Shown piece after piece: positions 12,274 to 22,764 of a stretch of DNA of 64,000 nucleotides (its first letter is position 1; the number at the start of each line of letters is the position of its first letter). The notes beneath the pieces are model-generated. The model saw nothing but the letters and a program-made list of their open reading frames with translations. It made no database searches and was not told the DNA's origin. The stretch spans positions 1,674,001 through 1,738,000 of the forward strand of contig NZ_CP012073.1 in NCBI RefSeq assembly GCF_001262075.1, written 5' to 3'. The DNA comes from Ottowia sp. oral taxon 894 (GTDB lineage Bacteria; Pseudomonadota; Gammaproteobacteria; Burkholderiales; Burkholderiaceae_C). Both the position numbers and the translations under genes were made by a program.

Positions 12274-13893
12274 TCAGGGGGCGGGCGTTGCCGCAGGCAC
12301 GTCAAACACCGCGTAGGCGAATGGCATGGCGCGGGGAAAGGCCCAGCCGTGGCGCTGCGCGGTCAGCATGCGCGGCGCGGCGGGCTGGCCGCGCGCGGCC
12401 AGCCAGGCTTGCGCTTGCGCCACGCATTGGGTGGCTGGCACGGCGGCAGGCTGCGGAGCCTGTGAAAGCGGCCCCAGCGGGCAAAGCAGCAGGCCATCGA
12501 GGCTTTGCCAGGGGCCAGGCCAGGTCAGGCGCGCGGGCAGGCTGTCAGGCAGGCCGGGCACGGTGTGCAGATTGGGCTGTGCGTAAAAGGCGAGCATGGC
12601 GTTTTCCGCCCATTCGCCGCCTGCCCAGTGCAGGGTCTGGCCAGGATGGCGGGCCTGCCAGTCCTGCACGATGGCTTGCGCCGCTTCTCGCGAAGGGCGG
12701 TAGTAGTCGGCCTGCCCCGTGATCGCCCTGAAGGCGGCCACGCCCAGCGCCAGCGCCAGCGCCACGGCCAGCGCGGGCCACCAGGCGCGTTGCAGGCGCG
12801 CCAGCGCCGTGTTCAGCGCCGCCGCGTCCAGCGCGCGCAAATTGCGCAGCCATAGCAGCGAAAAGGCATAGCCGATGGGTATGGCCCAGGGGATGGACAG
12901 CTCCGCCACGCCCGCCACGCCAAAGCCCAATGTGAGCGCCCAGGGGGCGAAAGCCAGCCAGAACAGCGTGTCGCCCCAGCCTTGCGGGCGCCAGCTTTGC
13001 CAGGCCGCGCGGACTGCCGCGCGCCGCCAGCCGCCGGCCTCGCGCCGCCCGGCTGCGGCGTGCGCCAGGCACAGCGCAAGCCAGGCGGGCAGCCAGTACA
13101 GCAGGGGCGAGAGCGCGAAGCGCAGCACGTGACGCCATACCGTCTGGCCGCCGTTCTGGTCGGCCGCGTAGGCCAGCGTGGCCCAGCCGTGTTGCGCCAC
13201 CCAGTCCAGATGCGGCCACAGCGCCAGCGCGAACACGGCCAGCGCCAGCCAGGGCCGGGGCGTGAGCAGCCAGCGCCGCCCCTGCGGGTGCAAAAAAACA
13301 GGCGCCAGCAGGCCCGCCAGGAAGACGCCGCTGTAGTACTTGCCCAGCATGCAGGCGGCTGCCAGCAGGCCCAGCAAGACGCTGGCGCAGCCGCCGCGCC
13401 AGCCGCTGGCGCGCCAGCTGGCCAGCAGCAGCGCCGCCGTCCACGGCCACAACGGCAAAAGCTGGCTGTTGGCGTTGAACTTGCCCGCCAGCGTGGTGTA
13501 GGGAAAGCTCCATAGCAGCAGCAGCGCCCCCCATTGCGCCAGCGTTCCCAGCCCCAGGCGGCGGCCCAGCGCCGCCACTCCGGCCAGCGCCACCCAGACA
13601 TTGGCGTACGAAAGCAGGCGGTAAGCCCAGTCCGTTTGAGGAAACACCGCGAACCACGCGCCCACCACCCAGGCAAATAGCGGCGGATGCTTGTGCGTGC
13701 CCCAGCGGAAAGATTGCGACCAGGCGTAGTTCTCCAGCATGTCGAACTGGCTGTCCAGATTGCCATTGGCCACGGTGGACATCCATGCCCAGAGCAGGCA
13801 CGCCAGCGCCGCCATTTGCCACCACGCCTGGCGCGGCGCGGCGGGCTGGCTGCCAGAAAAAGCTGAATCAACGGAAGGCGCAAGGGGCGGCAT
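12274..13893 (-). CDS. ArnT/PMT-type membrane glycosyltransferase (GT83-like)
   Basis: An integral membrane protein with many hydrophobic segments. Near its N-terminus it has the lumenal acidic loop typical of glycosyltransferases that use polyprenyl-phosphate sugars (NLDSQFDMLENYAWSQSFRWG followed by THKHPPL), then a run of transmembrane helices and a C-terminal periplasmic domain. Such enzymes decorate lipid A or surface glycans in the periplasm; donor and acceptor cannot be told here. The frame extends upstream to 14019, but that adds a proline-rich, non-membrane stretch; the Met at 13893 is preferred. It is divergent from the ilv operon. Confidence 0.8.
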   Translation of the reverse strand: MPPLAPSVDSAFSGSQPAAPRQAWWQMAALACLLWAWMSTVANGNLDSQFDMLENYAWSQSFRWGTHKHPPLFAWVVGAWFAVFPQTDWAYRLLSYANVWVALAGVAALGRRLGLGTLAQWGALLLLWSFPYTTLAGKFNANSQLLPLWPWTAALLLASWRASGWRGGCASVLLGLLAAACMLGKYYSGVFLAGLLAPVFLHPQGRRWLLTPRPWLALAVFALALWPHLDWVAQHGWATLAYAADQNGGQTVWRHVLRFALSPLLYWLPAWLALCLAHAAAGRREAGGWRRAAVRAAWQSWRPQGWGDTLFWLAFAPWALTLGFGVAGVAELSIPWAIPIGYAFSLLWLRNLRALDAAALNTALARLQRAWWPALAVALALALGVAAFRAITGQADYYRPSREAAQAIVQDWQARHPGQTLHWAGGEWAENAMLAFYAQPNLHTVPGLPDSLPARLTWPGPWQSLDGLLLCPLGPLSQAPQPAAVPATQCVAQAQAWLAARGQPAAPRMLTAQRHGWAFPRAMPFAYAVFDVPAATPAP

Positions 13894-14159
13894 GGGCGGG
13901 CAGGCGAAAGCGGGAGGCTGGGCAAAGACGGCGATTGTGGCGATGAACCGGCCTGGCCAGGCCCCGCCGTCCGGCCTGGCCGCAGGAGGCGGTGCCATAA
14001 TGCGCGGCTGCACATACACAAGGCAAACGGGTCACGGCCCGGCGGTGCCACTCATGCCCGCCCATGGCCGCTGGCCTCAAGTCCTGACGCGGCCCCACAA
14101 GGGCTGGCAAGGGGCACCCAAGGTTTTTCTCGACTGAAATTTCCGAAAGGTTGATCACG

Positions 14160-15917
14160 ATGGACTCATGCACGTCTGACACGTCCGAGCGCGCGCCGCA
14201 GGAGCTGCGCGGTTCGGAAATTCTCATCAAGGCCTTGCAGGCCGAAGGCGTCAGGCAGATTTTTGGCTACCCGGGCGGCGCGGTTTTGCACATTTATGAC
14301 GCGCTGTTCCAGCAAGACAGCATCCAACACATCCTCACGCGCCATGAGCAGGCCGCCGTGCACGCGGCTGACGGCTACGCGCGCGCCACGGGCGAGGTGG
14401 GCGTGGCGCTGGTGACATCCGGCCCCGGCCTGACCAATGCCATCACGGGCATTGCCACGGCTTACATGGATTCGATTCCGCTGGTGGTCATCAGCGGGCA
14501 GGTGCCGCTGCCGCTCATTGGGCAAGACGCCTTCCAGGAGTGCGACGCCGTGGGCGTGACGCGGCCCGTGGTCAAGCACAACTTTCTGGTCAAGGATGTG
14601 CGGCAGATGGCCGAGGTGATGAAAAAAGCCTTCCACATCGCCCGCACAGGCCGCCCCGGCCCGGTGCTGGTGGACATTCCGAAAGACGTTTCCTTCAACA
14701 AAACGCTCTGGACGGGCTACCCCGAGTCCGTTTCGATGCGCTCCTACAACCCCGTGCGCAAGGGCCACGCGGGGCAAATCCGCAAGGCGCTGCAACTGCT
14801 TTTGTCGGCCAGGCGGGCGCTGATTTACGTGGGCGGCGGCGTGCTGCTGGGCAATGCCTGCCAGCAGCTGCGCGAGCTGGAAGACTTGCTCAATGTGCCC
14901 GTGACCGCCACGCTGATGGGGCTGGGCGCGTTCCCCAGCACCGACCGGCGCTTTGTGGGCATGGTGGGCATGCACGGCACGCTGGAGGCCAACCACGCCA
15001 TGCAGCATTGCGATGTGCTGCTGGCCGTGGGCGCGCGCTTTGACGACCGCGTGATCGGCAACGTCAAACACTTCGCGCAGCAAGAGCGCAAGATCATCCA
15101 CATTGACGTGGACCCTTCCAGCATTGCCAAGCGCGTCAAGACCGACGTGCCCATCGTGGGCGACGCCAGGGAAGTGCTCTCGGAGCTGATTGCCATGCTG
15201 CGCGAAAACCCGGCCCGGCCCGACGCGGCCGCGCTGGACGCCTGGTGGAAGCAAATCGAGCAGTGGCGCAGCCGCGACTGCCTGCAATACGACCGCGCCA
15301 ATACCGAAGTCATCAAGCCCCAGCACGTGGTCGAGACGCTGTGGAACATGACGCGCGGCGCCGACGCCTACATCACCAGCGACGTGGGCCAGCACCAGAT
15401 GTGGGCGGCGCAGTTCTACAAATTCGACGAGCCCCGGCGCTGGATCAACTCCGGCGGCGCGGGCACGATGGGCGTGGGCCTGCCCTTTGCCGTGGGCATC
15501 AAGATCGCCCGGCCCGACAGCGAAGTGTTTTGCATCACCGGCGAAGGCTCCATCCAGATGAACATCCAGGAGCTGGCCACCTGCAAGCACTACGACGCGC
15601 ACGTGAAAATCATTGCCCTGAACAACCGCTACCTGGGCATGGTGCGCCAGTGGCAGCAAATTGAATACAGCAGCCGCTACAGCCACACCTACATGGACGC
15701 GCTGCCCGATTTCGTGAAGCTGGCCGAAGCCTACGGCCACGTGGGCATGCTCATCGAGCGCCCGCAAGACGTGGAGCCTGCCTTGCGCGAAGCGCGCAAG
15801 CTGCGCGACCGCACCGTCTTTCTCGACATCCGCACCGACCCCACGGAAAACGTCTTTCCCATGGTGCGCGCAGGGCGCGGCATCACGGAAATGATGCTGA
15901 GAACGGACGCGGCCTGA
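14160..15917 (+). CDS. ilvI: Acetolactate synthase, large catalytic subunit
   Basis: This ThDP enzyme condenses two pyruvates, or pyruvate with 2-oxobutyrate, in the first common step of branched-chain amino acid synthesis. The N-terminal domain shows the catalytic-Glu region HEQAAVHAADGYARATG, the middle FAD-binding domain AVGARFDDRVIG, and the C-terminal ThDP site GEGSIQMNIQELATCKHYD with KIIALNN. A GAAAGG ribosome binding site sits about ten bases before the ATG at 14160; an in-frame TTG nine bases earlier is less likely. Length of 585 residues is normal. Paired with the small subunit 126 bp downstream. No branched-chain-rich leader peptide was found upstream. Confidence 0.97.
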   Translation: MDSCTSDTSERAPQELRGSEILIKALQAEGVRQIFGYPGGAVLHIYDALFQQDSIQHILTRHEQAAVHAADGYARATGEVGVALVTSGPGLTNAITGIATAYMDSIPLVVISGQVPLPLIGQDAFQECDAVGVTRPVVKHNFLVKDVRQMAEVMKKAFHIARTGRPGPVLVDIPKDVSFNKTLWTGYPESVSMRSYNPVRKGHAGQIRKALQLLLSARRALIYVGGGVLLGNACQQLRELEDLLNVPVTATLMGLGAFPSTDRRFVGMVGMHGTLEANHAMQHCDVLLAVGARFDDRVIGNVKHFAQQERKIIHIDVDPSSIAKRVKTDVPIVGDAREVLSELIAMLRENPARPDAAALDAWWKQIEQWRSRDCLQYDRANTEVIKPQHVVETLWNMTRGADAYITSDVGQHQMWAAQFYKFDEPRRWINSGGAGTMGVGLPFAVGIKIARPDSEVFCITGEGSIQMNIQELATCKHYDAHVKIIALNNRYLGMVRQWQQIEYSSRYSHTYMDALPDFVKLAEAYGHVGMLIERPQDVEPALREARKLRDRTVFLDIRTDPTENVFPMVRAGRGITEMMLRTDAA

Positions 15918-16043
15918 AGCTGCGGCCTGCCAGCCTGCGGCGCGGCCTTGCCAGACGCGCGCAGGCCATGACCCACAAGCCAGCGGCGCGCCAGCGCAAG
16001 GCGCTTCGGCCAGCGCCGGCGGCCTTCAGAGGAACCAGACACC

Positions 16044-16535
16044 ATGAAACACATCATCGCCGTTCTCATTGAAAACGAAGCCGGGGCGCTCTCGCGCGTG
16101 GTCGGCCTCTTTTCCGCGCGGGGCTACAACATCGAATCGCTCATCGTCGCGCCCACGGAAGACGCCAGCCTCTCGCGCATGACCATCGAAACACGCGGCT
16201 CCAACGACGTGATCGAGCAAATCACCAAGCACCTGAACCGCCTGATCGAAGTGGTGAAAGTGATTGACCTGACCGAAGGCGGCTACATCGAGCGCGAGCA
16301 CATGATGGTCAAGGTGCGCGCCATCGGCAAGGAGCGCGAAGAGATGAAGCGCATGGCCGACATCTTCCGGGGCCGCATCATCGACGTGACCGACAAGAGC
16401 TACACCATCGAACTCACGGGCAACCAGTCCAAGAACGACGCCTTTTTGAACGCCATTGAGCGCAGCGCCATTCTGGAAACCGTGCGCACCGGCGCCAGCG
16501 GCATCGGGCGCGGCGAGCGCGTTTTGCGGGTGTGA
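16044..16535 (+). CDS. ilvH: Acetolactate synthase, small regulatory subunit
   Basis: The regulatory subunit activates the large subunit and gives valine feedback inhibition. The N-terminal ACT domain is plain (MKHIIAVLIENEAGALSRVV, then GLFSARGYNIESL), followed by the second half with REHMMVKVRAIGKEREEM and GRIIDVTDKSYTIELTG. At 163 residues it is the IlvH/IlvN size. An AGAGGAACC ribosome binding site precedes the ATG. It lies between the catalytic subunit and a small membrane gene in what appears to be one operon ending after ilvC. Confidence 0.97.
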   Translation: MKHIIAVLIENEAGALSRVVGLFSARGYNIESLIVAPTEDASLSRMTIETRGSNDVIEQITKHLNRLIEVVKVIDLTEGGYIEREHMMVKVRAIGKEREEMKRMADIFRGRIIDVTDKSYTIELTGNQSKNDAFLNAIERSAILETVRTGASGIGRGERVLRV

Positions 16536-16606
16536 AGGCCCGCCATGAATCAAGAAAATCACAAACCAATCCCACGGCCGGTTTTTCATCAACCTGGAGA
16601 TTAAAA

Positions 16607-16873
16607 ATGCGGGATATTCTCGATTTCAAAGTCATGGTTACGCCGCTGATTGCCAAAGGCGTTTATCTGCTGTTGTCGGCCTTCGTCATTGTTTTGTCCC
16701 TTATTCAGATGTTCAAAGGCAGCTTTTGGAATGGCATTGTCATGCTGTGCCTGGGGCTGCTTGTCGTGCGCATATTCTTTGAATGGCTGATTCTGTTTTT
16801 CAGAATGCACGAAGCCCTGCAATCCATCGACCGCAAGCTGGGCGGCCAGCCCCAGCCGCCAGCCGCGCCATGA
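16607..16873 (+). CDS. Small membrane protein, DUF4282-like, inside the ilv operon
   Basis: An 88-residue protein with two strong hydrophobic segments (GVYLLLSAFVIVLSLIQMF and GIVMLCLGLLVVRIFFEW) separated by a short loop, and a cytosolic-looking tail ending in a proline-rich stretch. The pattern MRDILDFKVMVTPLIAKGVY fits the DUF4282 family, whose function is unknown to me. A CTGGAG ribosome binding site lies about nine bases before the ATG at 16607. It sits 71 bp after ilvH and about 100 bp before ilvC on the same strand, so co-transcription is likely; whether it has any role in branched-chain amino acid synthesis is open. The DNA here is less GC-rich than the flanking ilv genes. Confidence 0.75.
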   Translation: MRDILDFKVMVTPLIAKGVYLLLSAFVIVLSLIQMFKGSFWNGIVMLCLGLLVVRIFFEWLILFFRMHEALQSIDRKLGGQPQPPAAP

Positions 16874-16894
16874 AAAGGCGGCAAAACGCCATGA

Positions 16895-17992
<1,098 letters not shown>

Positions 17993-18033
17993 GGACTTTT
18001 TTGCGGGCTTTTTCCCGGCTCCGCCCCACACCC

Positions 18034-18059
18034 AAAGCTGCCTGCGGGCAGCTTTTTTT
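18034..18059 (+). terminator. Rho-independent terminator of the ilv operon
   Basis: A perfect nine-base-pair stem AAAGCTGCC / GGCAGCTTT closes a TGCG loop and runs into seven Ts. It follows the ilvC stop by about 40 bp. Confidence 0.9.
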
Positions 18060-18242
18060 GCGCCCGCAGAAAAGGAAAGGGCGCGCGCGGGCAGGGTTTC
18101 CCCACGGCATGGCATCACGCGCCTTGCGGGCCAGGCCCGCTGCTGGCCTTTGCCGCAGCCCGTTTGCCATGCGGCCCGGCAGCGCCTGCCGGGGCCACAA
18201 TGGGCGCATTCAATCCATTCATGGAAAACGAGGAGAGCTGCC

Positions 18243-18425
18243 ATGCACCTTCTGCACTTCAATATGGCCGCCGTCAGCATCTGCTGCCTTTTGCTGCTGG
18301 GCGGCTTTTCATACCGCCAGAGCAAGCCGGGCGTCTGGGCCATGCTGGTTGGCGCGCTGGGCCTGCTGGCGGTCATGGCCATCAATATCTACGCAACGCT
18401 GGGGTATGGCAACTGGCGGATGTGA
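18243..18425 (+). CDS. Small two-helix membrane protein of unknown function
   Basis: A 60-residue product with two hydrophobic segments (FNMAAVSICCLLLLGGF and GVWAMLVGALGLLAVMAINIY) joined by a short RQSKPG loop. The ribosome binding site GAGGAG lies seven bases before the ATG at 18243; upstream codons in the frame do not look coding. I do not recognise the family. It stands alone between the ilv terminator and a convergent glycosyltransferase gene. Confidence 0.6.
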   Translation: MHLLHFNMAAVSICCLLLLGGFSYRQSKPGVWAMLVGALGLLAVMAINIYATLGYGNWRM

Positions 18426-18451
18426 GCGCCTGCCCGGACTTGCCCAAATAC

Positions 18452-18541
18452 ATCAAAAAGAAGAGCGAATTTAAGGGCTGGAAACACCATTTCGCGCAAT
18501 ATCTACTAGGACATTGTGCTATGGATAACAGAGCAAAAGAT
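18452..18541 (+). repeat. Intergenic repeat copy
   Basis: Forward copy with core CTAGGACATTGTGCTA (18506-18521) between AAGAGCGAATT and CAGAGCAAAA boxes, in a convergent gap. Confidence 0.85.
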
Positions 18542-18665
18542 ACTGCTGAAGCAGGACGCAGCCCATTCAGCCTTGCCCATGCTGATTCGCGGATATCTCT
18601 CCGCGCCGTGCAGCCATCTCAGTTCCCGGGCCTTTGCTCCTTGCGGCCCGGCTCTGAACAGCTTC

Positions 18666-21600
18666 TTACTTCACCAGCCAGCTTTTGATGCGGCTTTGCC
18701 AGTGCGGCGGCACGGCGCGCGCCAGGCTGGAGAGCACGGGCAGGCTGCGCAGCCAGGCGAGCAGGCGCAGGGCGGCGCTGCGGGGGCCGCTGGCCTGGCC
18801 GGTGGCGGGCAGGTGGGCTTCGAGCACGGCGCGGTCGGGGCCGCCGGGGCGGGGCTGGACGGCGGGCAGGCGGGCCAGGTAGTCGGTGAGATACCAGTCC
18901 ACGGGGCGCTCGGGCGCGGGCGGGATGTGGTGCGTGGCTTCTTTGGGCTGCGCGGCGGCGCAAGGCTGCGGGGCCTGGCCGGTGAGCCAGTGGCGCTGGC
19001 GGATGTCTTCAAAGAAGGCCAGCCACTGGGCGGGGGTTTGGTCCCAGGGCTGCACCCAGGTCCAGCCGCGCCCTTGCAGCCGTTCGGCGAACGCGCCCAA
19101 GTCAGGCGCGACGACGGGCCAGCCGCCCTGCAGGCAGGCGCTCAAGGTGTAGCTGTAGGTTTCGGGCCACTGGGCGGGGAACCAGACGAGGTCGGGCGCC
19201 AGCCAGTCGAGCAGCGCGGGCAGGTCGGCTTCTTCGTAGCGGCCATAGACGGTGAGGTGGGTGCGCGGGCGCGCGCGCAGGGTGCGGTAGCCGTAGCCGA
19301 TGAGGTGGAATTCGACGGGCGCGCCGCTTTTGCGGGCGGCGGCGGCCACGTCTTCCAGCACGTCGGCGCCCTTGATGGCGCTGAGCGCGCCGATCACGGC
19401 CACTTTGAGCGGGCGGCCGCCTTGCAGCGGCTTGGGGTGCGGCGCGGGCAGGGGGCGGGCGGGGTCGATGTCGGTGTGCGGCACGTGGCGCAGGGGGGCG
19501 CCGGGCAGGTAGCGGGCCAGGCGCTGGAGCACGTCGCGCCCCGGCCCGATGAGGTAGCGCGCCTGGTTGGCAAAAGCGATGTGGTTTTGCCGCCAGGCGG
19601 CCAGCGCGGCGGGGCTGCCGCCGGGCGGGCCGTCTTCGCCGCAGTAGCGGCCGTCGGGGCCGGTGAGGGTGATTTCGGGGCAGATGAGGTAGAAGTCGTG
19701 CGCGGTGAAGTCGTAGCCCACGCCCAGGCGCAGCGGCAGCCGGCGCACTTCGTCGCCGTGGCCCAGCAGGTGGTGGAAGTGGATGTGGCACACGCCGAAC
19801 TGGCGCAGCACGTCCAGCAGCAGCGGGTATTCGCTTTGCAAGGAAAAGACCAGCTCGAAGCCTTCATCCGGATCGGGCAGGCGCAGGCTCACGCGCTGGC
19901 CGGGCAGGGGGCGCAGCACGATGAACTGGGCGCGCTCGCGCAAGGCGGCGGCCAGCTCGTGCACGTGGCGCTCGGTGCCGCCCTGGCGGTCGTGCAGCAC
20001 GGCAAGGATGACGGGGCGCGGCTGGCCCTCCTGGTTGGGCGCGAGGATGCGGGCCACGTCCACGGCCATGCGCGCGGGGCGGGCCGGGTCGGCCTGCACG
20101 AAGCGCAGCACATCGCCCTCGTAGCGCGGGTGCAGGCGGCGCAGGGTTTGCATGGCGGCGCGCTCGCGCGGGCTTTTGGCCTCGCCAAAGCTCACGCCGC
20201 CAAAGTGGCGCACGAAGGTGTCGAGCGCGTGCAGGTTGCGCCAGCCCGCCTGGGCGGCGCGGATGCAGAAGTCGTTTTCTTCGCCATAGCCTTTGCCGAA
20301 GTGCTCTTCGTCAAACAGGCCCACGGCCTGCAAGGCGGCGCGGCGGATGTACATGCAAAAGCCTACGCCAGTGGGCACGTCCACGGCCTGGCCGGCGTTG
20401 GCGCGGGCAAAGAGGGCGTCCAGCCGCGCGGTGTCGTAGCCGGCGGGCAGCTCGTTGTCTTTGCAAAACTGCGGGTAGCTGCAAATGGTGGCGTTGTTGG
20501 AAAAGGGCGTGACGGTGGCCACGCGCTGGTCGCCATAGGCGGCGGCGCGGATGCGGTCGAGCCAGTCGCCAGCCACTTCGGCGTCGCTGTTGAGCAGGAG
20601 CACGTCATGCGCATCAGACAGGGCCATGCCGCGATTGACGGTGCCCACAAAGCCCAGGTTCTGTTCGTTTTCCAGCAGGGTGATGCGCGGCTCGCTGGCG
20701 GCCTTGGCGCGCAGCCATTCGGCCAGCTCCGGCTCCGGGCTGGCGTCGTTGATGACGATGAGCCGCCAGGCTGTTTTGCAGCCGCTGGCCAGCACCGATT
20801 CGATGCAGCGGCGCGTGTCTTGCAGCCCGCGATAGACGGGGACGATGATGTCCACGGGCGCATCAGGCGGGGTCAGGGGTTGGGGCGCGGGGGCGGGCTT
20901 GGGGCGGGCCGAGCCGATGCCCAGCAGGCGGTCGATGGACATCTTGGCGTGGACGATGGGGCGCGTGGCGCGAAAGACGGTGGAGTTTTCAATGTCGCGC
21001 AGCAGGCGGCGGGCGTCATCGTTTTCGCGGGTGAGAACGCTGGCGCGCTCCAGCAGGGTTTTGCCCTGCTCGCGCAGGCTGTCGTTTTGCTGCTCCAGCG
21101 CGGCCACCTGGCGGGCCAGCTCGCGCCCTTGCGCCTCGGCGGCGTGCAGGGCGCTGGCGCGCTCGTGCATCTGGCGCTCCCATTCGGCGTGGTCTGCCTG
21201 GTGCGCGGCGCGCTCGCTTTCGGTTTGCTCGCGGGCATCGGCAATTTCACGCTGGGCCGCGCCAGCCAGCGCCAGCCAGTCGGCGGACATGGGCCAGCCT
21301 GCTTGCACTTCCAACGCGCCGCCCGCAGCCAGCGCCAGCGCGTCTGGCGGGATGGGCAGCTCCATCCACGGGTCGTCATCCAGCAGCAGCGCCACCAGCG
21401 CGCCTTGCGGCGTGGCGGGCGGCTGCAAGGCCATGCCGCTGCGTTTGGCTTGCAGCAGGGGCAGGGTGTTGCGGCTATCCCATTGCCAGAGCGGCTCGCC
21501 TGAAGCGCTGCGCAAGGTGATGGCGTGCAGGTAGAAAAAACCGGGGCGGTCGGCGGGGTCGAACTTCAGGCCCGTGGGCGGCTCGCCCGCAGGCAGCTCA

Positions 21601-22457
21601 AAGCGCAGGGTTTGCTGCGGCTGGCCCATCACGCCTGCTGCGCGCAGCTTGTGCTCTTCGGCAAAGCCGCCGCCGGGCTGGCCCAGATACAGCTCGCTGC
21701 TGAACAGCGCTTGCGCGGGCAGCAGCGGCTCTGCCGGGGGCGGCTCCACGCGCTCGCCCGGCGCGGCGGCGCGCGCCACGACGATGAACTGGTAGGTCAG
21801 CGCGTCGGGCAGCGCCAGCAGGTGCCGCGCCACGGGGGCGGGCAGGGCGTCAAAGGCCGCGCGAAATTCTGATTCGGGCAGCGTGCGCTGGATGGTTTCC
21901 AGACTGTCGATGGCCCAGCCGTTTTCGGCCAGAAAGCGCGTGAGGGCGCGGCGGGTGAAAAAGCGCAGGTGCGTTTCATCCAGCAAGCCTTCGGGGCGGT
22001 AGCGGAATTCGCCCGCCATCAGCTCCGCAATCAGGCCGCAGTAGCCAGCGTTGGGAATGGAGATGAGCACGCGCCCGCTCTCGGCCAGCAGGCGGCGGGC
22101 GCTGGCCAGCACCTGCTCCGGGTGGCGGGTGTGCTCCAGCACGTCGGCGCAGACGATGGCGTCGTACTGGCTGCCGGCGAACAGGGCGGCGAGGTCGGCG
22201 CTGTCCAGGTTGGCCACTTCCACGCGGCGGTAGTCGGGAGCGGCCAGGGCGGCTTCTTCGGTGTTGAGCGTGAGGCCGTCAATCACCGCGCCATCGCCGC
22301 GCCGCGTGAGAAAGCGGCCCACGGCGCCGCTGCCGCAGCCCAGGTCCAGCACGCGCGCGCCGGGCGGAATGTGGGCGCTCAAAACGGAAAGGGAGGTGCG
22401 CTCGCTGCCGTGAATCTCGCGGTCATACACGTGCAGGGCGGAAGAGGGCATGGTCAT
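18666..22457 (-). CDS. Three-domain methyltransferase / GT2 / GT4 glycan polypeptide
   Basis: A 1263-residue soluble protein made of three enzyme modules. Residues about 1-220 form a class I methyltransferase (motif I VLDLGCGSGAVGRFL, then CADVLEHTRHPEQVL). A beta-rich segment and a coiled coil (about 410-490, ending near ENDDARRLLRDIENS) follow. A GT2 glycosyltransferase spans about 530-780 (VDIIVPVYRGLQDTRRCIES, LLLNSDAEVAGDW, GYGEENDFCIRAAQAGW). The last 450 residues are a GT1/GT4-like glycosyltransferase (VAVIGALSAIKGADVLEDV, SYTLSACLQGGWPVVAPD). Together they suggest synthesis of a methylated or capped surface polysaccharide. The nearby WecA-type gene supports this. The exact sugars are unknown. 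Confidence 0.85.
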   Translation of the reverse strand: MTMPSSALHVYDREIHGSERTSLSVLSAHIPPGARVLDLGCGSGAVGRFLTRRGDGAVIDGLTLNTEEAALAAPDYRRVEVANLDSADLAALFAGSQYDAIVCADVLEHTRHPEQVLASARRLLAESGRVLISIPNAGYCGLIAELMAGEFRYRPEGLLDETHLRFFTRRALTRFLAENGWAIDSLETIQRTLPESEFRAAFDALPAPVARHLLALPDALTYQFIVVARAAAPGERVEPPPAEPLLPAQALFSSELYLGQPGGGFAEEHKLRAAGVMGQPQQTLRFELPAGEPPTGLKFDPADRPGFFYLHAITLRSASGEPLWQWDSRNTLPLLQAKRSGMALQPPATPQGALVALLLDDDPWMELPIPPDALALAAGGALEVQAGWPMSADWLALAGAAQREIADAREQTESERAAHQADHAEWERQMHERASALHAAEAQGRELARQVAALEQQNDSLREQGKTLLERASVLTRENDDARRLLRDIENSTVFRATRPIVHAKMSIDRLLGIGSARPKPAPAPQPLTPPDAPVDIIVPVYRGLQDTRRCIESVLASGCKTAWRLIVINDASPEPELAEWLRAKAASEPRITLLENEQNLGFVGTVNRGMALSDAHDVLLLNSDAEVAGDWLDRIRAAAYGDQRVATVTPFSNNATICSYPQFCKDNELPAGYDTARLDALFARANAGQAVDVPTGVGFCMYIRRAALQAVGLFDEEHFGKGYGEENDFCIRAAQAGWRNLHALDTFVRHFGGVSFGEAKSPRERAAMQTLRRLHPRYEGDVLRFVQADPARPARMAVDVARILAPNQEGQPRPVILAVLHDRQGGTERHVHELAAALRERAQFIVLRPLPGQRVSLRLPDPDEGFELVFSLQSEYPLLLDVLRQFGVCHIHFHHLLGHGDEVRRLPLRLGVGYDFTAHDFYLICPEITLTGPDGRYCGEDGPPGGSPAALAAWRQNHIAFANQARYLIGPGRDVLQRLARYLPGAPLRHVPHTDIDPARPLPAPHPKPLQGGRPLKVAVIGALSAIKGADVLEDVAAAARKSGAPVEFHLIGYGYRTLRARPRTHLTVYGRYEEADLPALLDWLAPDLVWFPAQWPETYSYTLSACLQGGWPVVAPDLGAFAERLQGRGWTWVQPWDQTPAQWLAFFEDIRQRHWLTGQAPQPCAAAQPKEATHHIPPAPERPVDWYLTDYLARLPAVQPRPGGPDRAVLEAHLPATGQASGPRSAALRLLAWLRSLPVLSSLARAVPPHWQSRIKSWLVK

Positions 22458-22560
22458 GGGCTGGCATTCAGCAAGGAAAGGAGCGGCGCGCGCCTGAAAG
22501 GCCAGGCGTTCGCGCTCGCTTGATCAGGCAAGAGCCTGGGTTGTGGCCGCCTTTGCGATT

Positions 22561-22647
22561 AAAACAGTAGCAAATTCAGGGCATCCAAAAACAGGATTGT
22601 CGCTTTATCTGCAGGGATGGGTTGCTACCAATCAAGGAGCAAAAATT
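22561..22647 (+). repeat. Intergenic repeat copy, divergent core
   Basis: Forward relative with AACAGTAGCAAATTCAGGGC, TCGCTTTATC, GGTTGCTACC and AAGGAGCAAAAA aligned to the consensus; the CTAGGAC core is changed to CAGGGATGGG. It lies between divergent genes. Confidence 0.6.
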
Positions 22648-22764
22648 TCTCTTTCCTGTGGCCCGCTCGCATGTGTGGATGGGCAAGAGCGAACCGGCGC
22701 CGGAAACCCGGAAAAACGCCCCTGCGGAGAGGGGCGGCAAAGGGGGAGGCAAGAGGGCGTCCAG

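Noticed and set aside
13994-14159. Leader peptide or attenuator for the ilv genes
   Set aside because: The short frames upstream of ilvI are not enriched in Leu, Ile or Val, and no terminator hairpin with a T-run is present.
18516-21503. A 995-codon plus-strand open frame opposite the three-domain glycosyltransferase
   Set aside because: Gly/Ala/His-rich antisense frame with no motif; the minus-strand gene has clear methyltransferase and glycosyltransferase motifs.
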